From: Eudorina sp. 2006-703-Eu-15
Lineage: Eukaryota > Chlorophyta > Chlorophyceae > Chlamydomonadales > Volvocaceae
DNA: 64,000 nt
Assembly: GCA_003117195.1 (NCBI GenBank)
Contig: BDSI01000011.1
Location: forward strand, 348,901 to 412,900
Direction of reading: 5' to 3'
Below the pieces are notes generated by a model. It ran no database searches and was not told the origin of the DNA. It saw only the letters and a program-made list of their open reading frames with translations. Below are positions 35,637 to 51,700 of the stretch, one piece after another (position 1 is the first letter of the stretch; every line of letters starts with the position of its first letter). The translations under genes and the position numbers were made by a program.

Positions 35637-36536
35637 TCATGATATTGTGGTCATGCAGAGCCAGTGAGTCAGCAGCTGCCGCAGCTGCGTCGGCTTAGCG
35701 CCGGTGATCTCGTCCAAGCATGTCCCCTTGTGGTACAGGCGGAAGGTGGGCAGCGAGCGGATGCGCTGACGGTTGCTGAAGTCTTGGCAGTTGCCGCAGT
35801 TCAGCTTAGCGAACTTGACACTCTGTACAAGAACGGGAACAGGGCCGCAAACAAGCGAGGGTAGGACCGGACGTTCGCTAACTCCTGACATGCTGACAAC
35901 TCAGACCGCCCCCCCTGTGGCGATAGGTGGTGCGCTCCACAGACCCAGCTTGCCGTGGTACGGCTAGGTTCAGCACCGTTCAACATCTTATGCACAATGC
36001 GCTCACCTTGAACGCTGACGTCATCTTGTCAACCTCCTTGTGCATCACTTTGCAAGGGCCGCACCAGTCTGTTGAAGGCCAACAGGCAGCAAAGGCGCGC
36101 AACATATGGGGCCCTTCAGAGGACGAGAACCGCATATTAAGTTCAATGATGGGCATGCACAGACTGTCATCACCACCTGCGGCGATGCCTCTGCACAGGC
36201 GAAAGCAACGATACAAAATGAGCGGCCTAGCTATAAGCACCACAGCTTACCCGTGTAATAGTCCACAACACACAAACCATCTCCTGAGATAAAATCATAA
36301 AAGCTGCTGGGATCAATTTCACGAACTGCTGAACGCTCTGAGTCAGCCGCGTTCGTTGTGGGGCCGGTCACACTCGGTGGCGCCTCAACAACAGACGCTG
36401 CAGCAACTGCTGTTGATGTATGGGAAAACGCCACGTGTGTTGCCCGAAGTTGCCGAGCTGGTGTCCAGAGGCAGATGAGTTTGCGCTCGGGCACGTCGCG
36501 CAGCGATGTAATGCTGCGGCAGCGTAACGCTGCCAT
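35637..36536 (-). CDS. Chloroplast thioredoxin, f-type-like
   Basis: Three exons with matching phases: 36536-36251, 36068-36007, 35822-35637 (177 aa). The first 70 residues are rich in Ala, Ser, Thr and Arg with few acids and look like a chloroplast transit peptide. The thioredoxin fold follows: VVDYYTDWCGPC with redox cysteines 98 and 101, FAKLNC on the central strand, cis-Pro in RSLPTF, and ITGAK near the C-terminus. WCGPC, KLNC and TGAK in this spacing are most like plant thioredoxin f, which reduces Calvin-Benson enzymes using electrons from ferredoxin-thioredoxin reductase. Subtype assignment is by motif only; x, y or m types are less likely but not excluded. Confidence 0.82.
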
Positions 36537-37486
36537 TGCTTTTACAGAGAATTAGAGAATTAGCAGTTGGACAGCGAACGCAACCTGACTTCAAAGTCTG
36601 GGCGATGGCGATGCCTTGGAGGGATATGTCCACAAAGAGTCACCTTCAAATGATTGTCAGTCGCTTTAAAAACTTGTGGCCACCCTCTAAATTTCAAGGG
36701 CGCCAGTACAATATTCGGACCTCCACAATGATGTATTGAATGAGCGCCGTCCGTGTGACGAGCGCTACAACCGTAGCGACATAACGTCAGACAGCCAGCA
36801 ACAATAAATACAACTATGTGCACGAAATATCATGCAAGTATTCACCGTTATAAATTTTCACAAAAACTACATCTCCGAAACCGTGTGCTGCCAGGTGCCA
36901 GCTCCCAGCTGCCTTCGGATGCACGACAATGCTGATGATTGCATGTAATTAACATTGTGCAATATAGGTATTACGACTTGTTGCCCACATGTTCCTGTGC
37001 ATGTATCGCATGCTTGTCGAACTGTCGTAGATTCGTGGCGTTGCTCATGCGCTTCAGGCATATTGTGTCGTTGGCTCAGGCAGGGCCCGGGGCAATCCTT
37101 CACAAGACACGGAACTCGGTACACGCCGTCGTTACTTGCAGGTGTTGGCAGGTGCACGCCTCGGTACGTCTCGATACGGCCCTTTGTTGGCTTATACTGC
37201 AACAGCATGCATGAATGAACCGCCTCACTCTACCATCTTATACCTTGATTACCTAGCGTGATAGGGCCCAACACATCCTACCCTTGCCTAGTGGCGCTCT
37301 CCCCCGCCTGCTCCCGCTTTCCTCCGCTTTCACGCTGCTTCCACGCCACGCCTACGCAAACCGGAAATTTTCAATCCCCTTCATTCGGGAAATCCCTTAT
37401 CATAGCGGGCGCAGATGAGATGCTGACGTATACGTAATAACGCAGAGTATTTATATATGCTAACAATTCTATTTTGATCATCACGT
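36537..37486. other. Intergenic DNA, no gene seen
   Basis: Includes the upstream region of the thioredoxin gene. It becomes AT-richer toward 36800-36960 and has only short, domain-free frames. Confidence 0.45.
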
Positions 37487-37569
37487 GTCGCCGTAGTCTA
37501 GGCGGTTAGGATACGTGGCTTTCAGCAATGAGCCCCCACGCGACCCGGGTTCGAGTCCCGGCGGCGACA
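37487..37569 (+). tRNA. tRNA-Glu (UUC) with 10-nt intron
   Basis: Acceptor stem GTCGCCG pairs with CGGCGAC, discriminator A at 37569. The D arm TAGTCTAGGCGGTTAGGAT holds the A box and the T arm GGTTCGAGTCC the B box. Anticodon stem CGTGG/CCACG encloses CT-TTC-A, anticodon TTC at 37521-37523, with an intron GCAATGAGCC (37525-37534) at the canonical position one base 3' of the anticodon. The sequence closely resembles plant tRNA-Glu. A TTTT terminator follows at 37582-37585. Confidence 0.92.
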
Positions 37570-37590
37570 ATTGTTTGAAAATTTTGGCTA

Positions 37591-37616
37591 ACCCCGCGGG
37601 TCATCGGTTACAGATT
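37591..37616 (-). repeat. Family A-like fragment
   Basis: AACCCCGCGGGTCATCGGTT, followed by ACAG, matches the core of copy 3 at 10588-10609 (ACCCCGCGGGTCATCGGTGA). It directly follows the tRNA-Glu gene; no tail is visible. Confidence 0.45.
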
Positions 37617-38697
37617 GTCAACCAGTGCTGCATTGCCCCAGGTACTAGGGTTTGCGGTGCGCGCCTTACATGGTTTGCCACGCAACTAGCTTCCAGGCGA
37701 GCCTGACGCCCCACTGTTACCATCTGGCCAGGTTTTGGGCCGGGCCGGTGAAGGATAACCCGCTCACATGCGAGCCCGGTGGGTGGGTCCCGGTAGCGGC
37801 CTGAAGGGCGGAGCGCCCCAGCGGTGATTGCCGGGGATGAGCGTCGGGTTCTCGTCATGTCAGACATCTCAAACTCGCCCTGCATGTAATGTTTATTTCT
37901 ATCTATTCATACAGTGTTTTGATGAACAAGGCTCTGCTATAACCAAGCCCACCAGGATTTGTTCCGCTGCAATGTAATTCATCTAGTCTCCATTGGTACG
38001 GCATACAGCATTGGCTGCAGTATCACATGCTTGAGCCGATGCAGATAGCTGCTGATGACTGTGGACTGTGGATGGCCAGCCAGAAACTAGCAGGACGCCC
38101 TCACGCATCGTTGGAACAGCATCAAGTTAATGTTCACCAGCACGCCACCTGATTCGGTTTCCAGTGCTGTGGATCCATCCTACCGACCTCAGAAACGCCA
38201 TGCCATCCCCAATTGAAGGCATGGGTAAAGGCATGGGTGTGGCATGTACGACGGTGGCAACCTTGCAGGCCGTACACCGTCGGGTGCATGTTGGTCCATA
38301 ACGGGTCGCGTCTCGCGTGTACGGCGCACCCGAGTCACGCCGTGCCGCGCCCCCAATCGCACCACGCACCGGCAGGGCTGCCTTAAGACATACCATGCCA
38401 GCCACACACAAATCACCACTGTGGATACCACGACGGCTACCATGGACTTGCAGGGCACTTGGGACCTGGAGAGGCGAAGGAAGGATCCAGACGGCCGTGT
38501 GCTTCCGCGCTATGTACTACATACAGCACCGCCCCTCATTGGACCGCAATAATAAGACACTTGAGGAAAACATGCCAGAAACAGACCAGGCCATCAGGGC
38601 GCCGCCTGGTGACGCCTGACAACTGGGGGCGAACTAGGACGCCCGCCGTGTGCTGCGCAGCGCATGCTGGCAGCATCGCCGGCAGCATGACAAGGCG

Positions 38698-38737
38698 ACC
38701 CGGTCGGGACACGGGTCCACCTTGCAACGGCTAAGAT
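38698..38737 (+). repeat. Dispersed repeat family B, copy 3
   Basis: Reads ACCCGGTCGGGACACGGGTC then CACCTTGCAACGGCTAAG. Two substitutions in the final block separate it from copies 1 and 2. Confidence 0.7.
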
Positions 38738-39346
38738 ATAAGACGACGGTCTGCACATGTGAAGTTCTGAACTAGGGCGCTCAGCAAATGAGGCACACAG
38801 ACGTTGTTGTAAGTGCCTTGCGGCTGCCCGTGCTTACACCCGCATGCCCATGGACCGCGTCTGGCAAACATCTAATGGGCACCACCGCTTTCCGGTGCCC
38901 TACGATACATGCCATTATATCCTTAGCGAGTCGCTTGCTGCCGAGGCAACCGTCCGTAATTGCTTACATATCTGGCCAAACACGCAGCTCGCGACGCGCG
39001 GAAAATCATTTACCCAGACAGCGCAACTGCCGCCTGTGTTGACTGGCGGCGTGCTCACCCTTGCTCGCCGGCTGTGCTGTTATTCCCCGTCAAGTTGTAC
39101 GCCCAACCCGCCGGCCAGCTAGTCAGCTTCCCCACCAACCCGCCTCTAACACCTCTACACGTTTGTGACCGCATGAACCTTGTGCCCTCCCCACCCTGCC
39201 GCTGCGCGACCTTCTGCACACCGCCGCATCCACGCGCCCGGTCATGAGGCGAGGGACCACCCCGCCGCCACCGCCCTCCTGCTTCACCGCCCTCCTCCTG
39301 CTCCTCCTCCTCCTCCTCTTCCCTGCATGCCTGTACGCCGCTCTCT

Positions 39347-44252
<4,906 letters not shown>

Positions 44253-45029
44253 CACTCAAATTGGTAACATAAATCGTGGCTTAGATCTAAATCGCCGACC
44301 GGCGGCTAAATTGGAGACATAATTGGACGCACCGGCGCGCTGGGTCTGCATCGTCGAACACTGCATTTTTATCGACGCTTTGTGCAAGGAATGTGAGCAA
44401 AGGTATGGATCTATGTCGTTTTGAATGGAGCATCAACTCGGCATCAACGGCATTGTCGTGCGACTTCCCGAATAAAGCGCGTAAACTCCGCTTTGTAACG
44501 CGCTTGCGTGACATAACGCCCTCATTTACCCGGATCGCTACTCAATGTCCTCCGATATCTCAGTTACAAGCGATAATGTTGCTTTGTGACCTCAGGAACG
44601 AAAGCATTACCAAACGTGCAACGGGTTGATCAAACAACATTTCTGTTTATTTACGTTGAGTGCGGATTTGAGAGCTAGAGCGCCCGGTTTTGTCCCACGG
44701 GTCCAGAAACCTTTCATCTGGAAACGTCGCGACGACGTGACAAGGCGTAATTTGAGCTCATAATGGTATCAGTCCCGACTGTTCAATCTCATTTGTGGTA
44801 TACGCAGCTTAGAACTGTATGACCTCGAAGTTTCAAACTGACGCGAACATGCAAAGGAACGTTAGTGGCCGTGGCAGGGGGCAGGACCCCAGCTCCGTCG
44901 GCCGACTGCACGACATCTCGGTCAGGTGTCTCAGATCCCGCGAAATCGCCACGGCAGGTGCGGTATGGCCCGAAGGTATACAGGGGCATACGCATAAATG
45001 CCAATGCCCGAACCAGCACGTCAATGCAC
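44253..45029. other. Intergenic DNA upstream of SQD1
   Basis: Contains the SQD1 promoter region on the minus strand and possibly the decayed 5' part of the retroelement that becomes recognisable from about 45030. No intact frame or motif is seen. Confidence 0.45.
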
Positions 45030-46130
45030 GACCGTGAAGTGATGTTGACCTGTGCGGACCGCGAGGGGGGACGGCTACATTATGGTCGCAATAGAACCTT
45101 TCATCAAGCAACGTCGAGTTGATACCGCTGCCTTTCAAGGAGTCAGTAAACACGTCGCAGGCCCTGCTAGAATATGTCTTGGCCCGTTTCTCGGCTCCAG
45201 TGCTGACGGACCGAGGCACGGAGTGGCAGGGCGCCTTCGCAGCCCTGCTCGAGCAGTGCTTCATTCGGGTGTGAGCGCGGCAGTGAGTGCGCCGGACGAT
45301 TGGAAGACATCAGCCGATCACCCTGACGCGGACGGTGCCGCGGAGCGCATTGTTCAGGTGCTCAAGCGCAGTCTGCGCAAGTTCTGCGCGACTGAGGGAA
45401 ATGCCCGCCGCTGGGATCACGCCCTACAATGGATAGCGCTGGGGTACTGCTGCTCGCCCCAAGCGTCACCCAAACTGTCACCGTACTTCATGCTGTACGT
45501 CGTTCACCCAGTTGTGTCCCCAGCCGTGCGTGAGCGGTGCGAGGAGCCGCTGGACTTTGACGAGGCAAAAGAAGTGTTTGAGTTCCTGGTCGATCGTGCG
45601 AACGCTATGCAAACACACATCCCAGCCGCGGGTGGCGACCTGCTCATAGCCCAACACCGTGACACGCGCCGGTATGCGCGTGTGAGGGCTTGTGGGTACA
45701 AGCCGAGATTTGCCCGGTTCCAACCTGGCCAGTATGTTTATGTTCTTGACCGCAACCGCACCAATACCCTGCAACTGCAACGCGGGACAACGTCCTGCGT
45801 GTGACCAAGATCTCGTATGAGGGTATGGCCGTGTTGCAGGGCGGCTGTGGAGAGCGCCGGAAAGAACACGTTCAAAAGCTGGCGCCACGTCACCTGCCTG
45901 ATCTTGATCCCACCATTGATCGGCGGCTGGCGAGGCCACCGATTGACCTGGCGTGTGAAGTGTGTGGGTTCCCTGACGAAGAGCACCTCACGCTCCTAAG
46001 TGATGCCTGCGGGTCTGGGTGGCACACGTATTATTGCCTCAAGCCACCGCTGAAGACCGTCCCGAAGGGGTCTTGGGTCCGCCGTGGTCCGCCCAGGCTG
46101 CACCAGCTCTCGAGTCACCGAGGAGCAGTT
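45030..46130 (+). pseudogene. Ty3-type retrotransposon relic: integrase core and PHD-like finger
   Basis: Recognisable integrase pieces lie in different frames: GYIMVAIEPF (about 45072), VELIPL (about 45115), LARFSAPVLTDRGTEWQG with a catalytic Asp (about 45180-45225), PDADGAAERIVQVLKRSL with the catalytic Glu (about 45322-45375), then WDHALQWIALGYCCSPQASP and the C-terminal strand RFQPGQYVYVLDR (to about 45755). After another shift near 45790 comes a stretch with CEVCGFPDEEHLTLLSDACG then GWHTYYCLKPPLKTVPKGSW, a PHD-type zinc finger whose final Cys pair is lost. At least three frameshifts show it is dead. No reverse transcriptase or LTR belonging to it is visible, so it is a fragment of the pol 3' end. 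Integrase followed by a chromatin-reading finger is a known arrangement in some algal elements. Confidence 0.8.
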
Positions 46131-46297
46131 GGCCGCAAAACTGCACAACGCACGGAGTGCAAACCCAAGCAGCGGCACGTTTTAGGTGCGAGGGTGACGT
46201 GGCTGTGTAAGTTGCAACTCAGCGTCGCACCAATAGCCCGCGTAGCCCTGCGTTGCCGTTACAAAGAGACCCGTGCCTCTTGTCCCGTGAGTTCCCT

Positions 46298-46339
46298 CGC
46301 ATGACAAATATGAGCCATCGCATAACAAATATGACCCCA
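46298..46339. repeat. Short tandem duplication beside the LTR element
   Basis: CGCATGACAAATATGAGCCA is followed at once by CGCATAACAAATATGACCCC A: two 21-22-bp near copies. The 5-bp target site CCCCA of the LTR element is the end of the second copy. Confidence 0.7.
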
Positions 46340-46569
46340 TGTAAGATATTGGATGTCGTTGAGGCGCGAATAGTTTGTGCTTCGTGCCGTACGTTTATCT
46401 GCCGTGCAAGCCTCCAAAAGGCTATTTGAGAACTCCTGTTCCATTCCATTGTAAGCTTAGTCTCCTCATGTCTCTGTCTCTGGAGCCAATGGCTAACGTC
46501 GGGCCTCGCGGCTGGGTAAACTAGGAACTAATGCTTCCTCCAGTCGCCAACTGGAGCCAGTTCTTTACA
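46340..46569 (+). repeat. 5' LTR of the TRIM-like element
   Basis: 230 bp, apparently identical to the 3' LTR. Contains a second TGTAAGCTTAG motif, which could act as a polyadenylation signal in a green alga. Confidence 0.93.
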
Positions 46570-46571
46570 TA

Positions 46572-46595
46572 TGGTATCGAGTTATGGTTCGATCC
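46572..46595 (+). promoter_or_regulatory. Primer-binding site, initiator tRNA-Met
   Basis: TGGTATCGAG... GGTTCGATCC, two bases after the 5' LTR. The canonical plant version reads TGGTATCAGAGC; the match covers the first seven bases and resumes in the T-arm complement. Confidence 0.75.
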
Positions 46596-47338
46596 TACCT
46601 CGGTCCGTGTTGGAGCTGTTTGACCATCGTCATCACTTTTCCGTTCGCGCCATTTCCGACAGATCGTTTTCGCGGCCGCCATGCGCCGCACGTCGTCTAC
46701 TCGTCGTCTTGATGCCTCCATACAGCACAAGAATCGTTCTGACTACCTTCTTGTTGCAGCTTGCCAAGTTCGGGGCCTTGCCTGCCTGCTCTTGATGGTT
46801 CGCCCTGTCAGTTCGCGTTTATCGTCGTCGTCTACCTTTTATCGTCGTTCAGCGAGTCATCTCTTCGCTGGAGCCCATCATCATTCGTCATGCTACGGCT
46901 TACTGTCAGCTTGCTTGTCTGTAGGTTTTGCGGTCTGGCTCGTGTCACCGTGGAGTCGCAGCTGAGTGTGCCGCTGTGAGTGCTCGTGCGCCGCACACGC
47001 CATCTCCGTTTCCGTTTTCATTACATGTACACGCGTCCGCTCCCTTCGTGCAGCGCTCGCAATAATCCTGTCATCGAAGACAAGGCCATTTTCTTGGACG
47101 TTGCGACTGTATTACGATGTTGTCCGGGTTTCATGTGTTGCAAGTCTACCATCGTGTGCAGCAGTGTGAGCTGCATGCACGCCCGTATGCCTGCTGGTCA
47201 GCACTTGATGGATCGGATCGGGGCTGTTCACTTTGCGGGGGTGTTATGGCCTGGCCGTGTCCTCAAGTGTCGCGTGCACAGCTTACCTGATAGTTTGCAA
47301 GTCTGTGAGCACCGAGGACGTTGCAATTTTTAAAGCCC

Positions 47339-47345
47339 GGGGAAG
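47339..47345 (+). promoter_or_regulatory. Polypurine tract
   Basis: GGGGAAG directly abutting the 3' LTR, the expected plus-strand primer position. Confidence 0.7.
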
Positions 47346-47575
47346 TGTAAGATATTGGATGTCGTTGAGGCGCGAATAGTTTGTGCTTCGTGCCGTACGT
47401 TTATCTGCCGTGCAAGCCTCCAAAAGGCTATTTGAGAACTCCTGTTCCATTCCATTGTAAGCTTAGTCTCCTCATGTCTCTGTCTCTGGAGCCAATGGCT
47501 AACGTCGGGCCTCGCGGCTGGGTAAACTAGGAACTAATGCTTCCTCCAGTCGCCAACTGGAGCCAGTTCTTTACA
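47346..47575 (+). repeat. 3' LTR of the TRIM-like element
   Basis: 230 bp, no difference from the 5' LTR seen on base-by-base reading; followed by the CCCCA target duplication. Confidence 0.93.
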
Positions 47576-47580
47576 CCCCA

Positions 47581-48748
47581 TCTGCAAATTCGCTATCAAT
47601 TTCACGCCTACATCACAATTTTCCTGTCGTTTCCCAGTAATAATGTCGTACCATCACCCATGATGGTACGTTGCATGTAGTGAACGACGTTGAGGTGAGG
47701 ATGTTAAACCCTAAACCCTTTCCCAAGAATGACAGCAACAGGTTATCATAAATGTGCTTACAGAACTCGGAGACGGAAAGCTTCAGGGCGAGGCGTGCAA
47801 GGCTGTACCTTTGTCTGGCGCAAGTGTGAGATTTTCCTTGCCTAAGGCGTAGCACTGAAACGCTTCTAATGGTATCATGAAACCATTCCTCGAGTCCACT
47901 TGGGACGTTGCCGTTGATACATGCATGCCACACGTTACATTGCTAATATGAAACCGTACAAGTCTTGGGAAAAGGAATTCGTTTGTGCAAATACACAAAC
48001 ATTGAGTATTCCGACAAGTTTTGGCAAAGTCGGTGTACGTCGATCGTTGTCTCAACATTTTCCGTTGGTCAGATTTTCTTATGCCATGAACTCCCGGGCT
48101 TAGTATGTATTGCTCAAAAGACCTTTTAGCGTAGCACTATATCGCGTGACAGGGACCATTGGAAGGCGCTGTTCTATCCAGTTAAGTCAACGGAAGACAC
48201 ATTTATCACTTCTCCCATATGAACATGTACGCTAAATGATTCGCGATCGCCAGGGCAGCGCCAGTTTTTGCTCGCTGGCACACTTTCAGCAGCTCTGACT
48301 TTGTCACTCGAGGTGGAGGCTGTCATGCAGCCTGTTGCGTCGCGAAATGTGGAACGGGAGCAAGCACAAGGTGTGTTGTGTATGAAGGAAGACATAATTG
48401 GGGCTTGTTGACTTGTTTGACGGAGTGATCAGTCAGCTGTGTACCTCAAAAGAGCCAGACCCTGCAAAATGAACACATTTTTGTGCCAATATGTTGTTGA
48501 ACTGGTCCTCGTCACATCGTATCGAGGCATCATGAGTCCGTCGCCCGGGCCACGGCAGGTGTTTTGCGTGTTCCATGTTAATCCTTACGCACTGGGATTG
48601 GTCGGAGTCCACTAACATCTGCAGCAAGAAACTGCTTGCTCCCTTCTCCAAAATCGTTGTCGTGGGGCAGGCGCTTTGGGTATTTTTAGCGCAGGGGGAC
48701 GCTATTGCACAACAGTCGCATACTTGATCCCTCTCTGCTTGTGTTCAG
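47581..48748. other. Region between the LTR element and the flippase gene
   Basis: Probably holds the promoter and one or more 5' exons of the P4-ATPase gene, because the first recognisable exon begins at an acceptor without an in-frame ATG. I could not identify the initiating exon. No other gene is seen. Confidence 0.4.
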
Positions 48749-51700
48749 CGTCCGTTCCATACGTGCACCGCCGCAGCAGGCAGGCAGGCTGCTGCCCCGC
48801 CAGCTTTGGCGGAGAACCCCAATGGGTCAGCAACCAGCCAGCGCCCAATTGACGACCAGTTTCGTGAAGTGATTGCGCACACTGTCAAGCCGGTGATACG
48901 GAAGAACATCTTCGTGAGAGGCGCCGAAAAAGCGTTCGGATGCGTTCGGCATGGCGAATTCGCATCCAATGAAATTATCACGGCCAAATACACATTGGTG
49001 AGGATGTCCGGTCGCGGCTTGGGATGCGCTGGCGGTTTGCTGAAAAGCTGGATGGCTACCCTCCGGGGCACGGGGGTGGCTGGGCTTCAGGTGTCAGGGA
49101 TGTTGCGCCTGGCAAGTATGCTGTCTTGCAATCGTGCAAATCCCACCACAGCGAGGCGGTTGCACGCGCGTTGCAATTTTGGTTCTTAGTCCTGGCTGTC
49201 GCGGCAACGCGCGCGGATAGGTGAGCACCGGCCGCCGCCTGGTCCCCTGCCTTTCCATTCGCTGCAGCTGACGTTCCTTCCGGTCAACCTCTTCGAGCAG
49301 TTCACGCGCATCGCCAACCTGTATTTCCTCATCGTAGCCATCCTGCAGCTCATCCCCGGCCTGGCGCCAACATCTTGGTTCACGACCGTAGCGCCCCTGG
49401 TGATCGTGCTGGCCATCAACGCTATAAAAGAGATTGTGGATGACTACTACCGCCACCAGTGAGTGCTGGCACTGAGGAGGGCGTCACAGACGGCGCCCCA
49501 TGGTGTTGCCTGCGTTCCACAGCGAGCGTGTACAAAGGAGGCATCGTAGCACGACAGCCAGCCAACTTAAAGGGGTTTGCAGTGTGGCAATCTTCGGGCA
49601 TTATTGGTCTCTTCGGGCTGGCCTTGCTGTTGGACGGTGTTAGGAGGCGCTGGTCCGTAAGCAAGGGATTACCGACTTTGGCGGTGGAAGCAGCAACGAC
49701 GAGCTTCAACGGTCTTAATCTGGTTAAGGCCAATCGTGGCCGTGGCACAGAGGCGTCAGCATCGTACCAGTGTTTTTCTTAGGTCTACCGACAGCAGTTT
49801 GCGCGGGCACCGCCAGTACAGCCCTGGGATTTGGGGTTTCTGCCTTAGAGCCTGGGCCCAGCAGTGCAGCTGGGCCCAGTTCAACGATGGCCCGTCTGGC
49901 CGACTTGATCAGGCCGCGCCGCATGGAAACGTTGCCCCCAATGGGGTCCCCTCATGGCATGATCGCGTGCAGGAGCGACAATGACATCAACAGCCGCACT
50001 GTTACGGTGCTGGAGGAGGGCGGGCGCGAGACGCCGGTCGCTTGGCGTGACCTCGCTGTAGGCGACATCGTCAAGGTACGTTGAAAGGGACACGCGGTGT
50101 CATGCGCCCCACGTCCATTGATCTTCGGGATGTGCTACATCACTGTGAATAGCTTGGCGAATGCGGGGCGAGGGAAGCAAGCCAAGTAGGCAGCCGTGCG
50201 TGCGAAGGATCGCGTGGCCTGTTCTTGCACCTGACTCCCAACACACGGGTGGTATGGGCATTTAGTGCGATGGGAGGGCGGCAACAGCTGCCAATACAAG
50301 TGCGGTTGCTGGGCTGCCCCGAGGGAGGGCTTGACAACAGGGCATGCCGGTTATTGAGGAATCGGTTGCAATGATAGGATTACTGAGGCCGGGTTGCATC
50401 CGGGGCGCAGCCTTCAACTACTCGGTTTATGTGATGGATGTCAACAAGCGTGTTTTCAAGTTATGGGCTGTAATTAGCGTTGGGCATGGCTGGCATCTCG
50501 CGTTAAGGCGCAACAGAAGGGCATGCATGGGCTCAACACGCAAGGACGCCTGGTGCCATTCCGACATACAAAAGGCGCGTGTGGGACTCAAAAGACATGT
50601 TGGCGACGTTCTGCAGTTCCATCACCTGGCGCCAAACGGTTTCCTGCCGCTCGATCTCCGACCGCAGGTGGTGAATGACGCGGAGTTTCCCGCGGACATT
50701 GTGTTCCTGTCCTCTTCGGACCCCGGTAACATTTGTTACGTGGAAACTGCAAACCTCGATGGTAGGGTCAACCGGGATGCCGCCGGTTCCGACCGTCCTT
50801 TGCTATGCGCCTCGGGGACAGCGTGCTCGTACGTGGTTTTAACTTTAATGAACGCGTACGACCGGGGCGGGTGGGGCTGAGCCGGGTGATACCCAGAAAC
50901 CCCACTCATGGCGGCGAACCCGTCAACCCGGCGGCTGCAGGTGAGACGAACCTCAAGATCAAGAACTGTTTCCCGAAGACCGTTGGCAGGAACCATGCGG
51001 ATGAGTTCAAGGACTTCGCGGAACGATACAGCATCCGGTGAGAACGGTGACGTGGCAGGAGGACTGCACGTCGTCAGGTTGTCCAGCGGCGGTCAGAATG
51101 TGTTACGCTGGTTGTGAATTCAGCGTCCTCCCGGGGCGGATGGCGACTGGGAAAACGGCGGTGTGGTGGATGCATACGTTCATTCATATGGGATATGGCG
51201 GACACATAAGCACCGGCATCCTCGATCTTCTTTTACATCCGCATCATCGTTAGACTTGCACGCGAACTCGCATGGTGTCACCTGCTGGCCTCCTCCTCCC
51301 TCCTGTCTTGTCCCTCGGCTACCTCAGTTGCGAGCTCCCAAACGCGCAACTATATAAGTTCGAGGGTGCGGTGGTGCGGCGCGGTGATCCGGACGGGCCT
51401 GGATCGCAGTCCCCATTGACGGCAGACAATCTGCTGCTGCGCGGCTGCACGCTGCGCAAGACGGACTGGATCGTGGGCGTGGTCGTGTACACGGGCGTTG
51501 AGTCCAGGATCATGAAGAACCGGACGCCATCCAAGCGCAAGGTACGCCCGCGTCGGTGTTATGGTCATGGGAAGTTGGGACTGCGACCGGGGCGGCTACG
51601 CGCGTGTAGGGCCCGTGCTGTTCGCCAGGCAAATCCTTTCATGCGACATGCATCGCATCCACCCATTCCCATGACGTTCTACAACCGCAGGGCAATGCGC

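Larger units (their letters stand above)
37570..39346. other. Intergenic DNA with two repeat fragments
   Basis: A short family A-like fragment lies at 37591-37616 and a family B copy at 38698-38737. A TTACA (TGTAA on the minus strand) near 38957 could serve as the poly(A) signal of SQD1. No gene is recognised. Confidence 0.45.
46340..47575 (+). mobile_element. Nonautonomous LTR retrotransposon (TRIM-like), intact ends
   Basis: A 1,236-bp element with 230-bp LTRs at 46340-46569 and 47346-47575 that appear identical base for base. LTRs begin TGTAAGATATTGG and end AGTTCTTTACA (TG...CA with inverted TGTAA/TTACA tips). A 5-bp target duplication CCCCA flanks it (46335-46339, 47576-47580). Two bases inside the left LTR lies TGGTATCGAG with GGTTCGATCC further on, a good match to the complement of the 3' end and T arm of initiator tRNA-Met, hence the primer-binding site. 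GGGGAAG precedes the right LTR as polypurine tract. The 776-bp interior has only short frames and no gag, protease, RT or integrase motif, so it must be mobilised in trans. Confidence 0.93.

Noticed and set aside
38047..38095. CTGATGA followed by GAAA, a possible hammerhead ribozyme core
   Set aside because: The intervening helix II pairs only about three bases and no convincing helix I/III with an NUH cleavage site is present.
46681..46965. 94-codon frame inside the TRIM-like element as a possible gag
   Set aside because: No nucleocapsid zinc knuckle, protease or other gag feature; Ser/Arg/Leu-rich and short.
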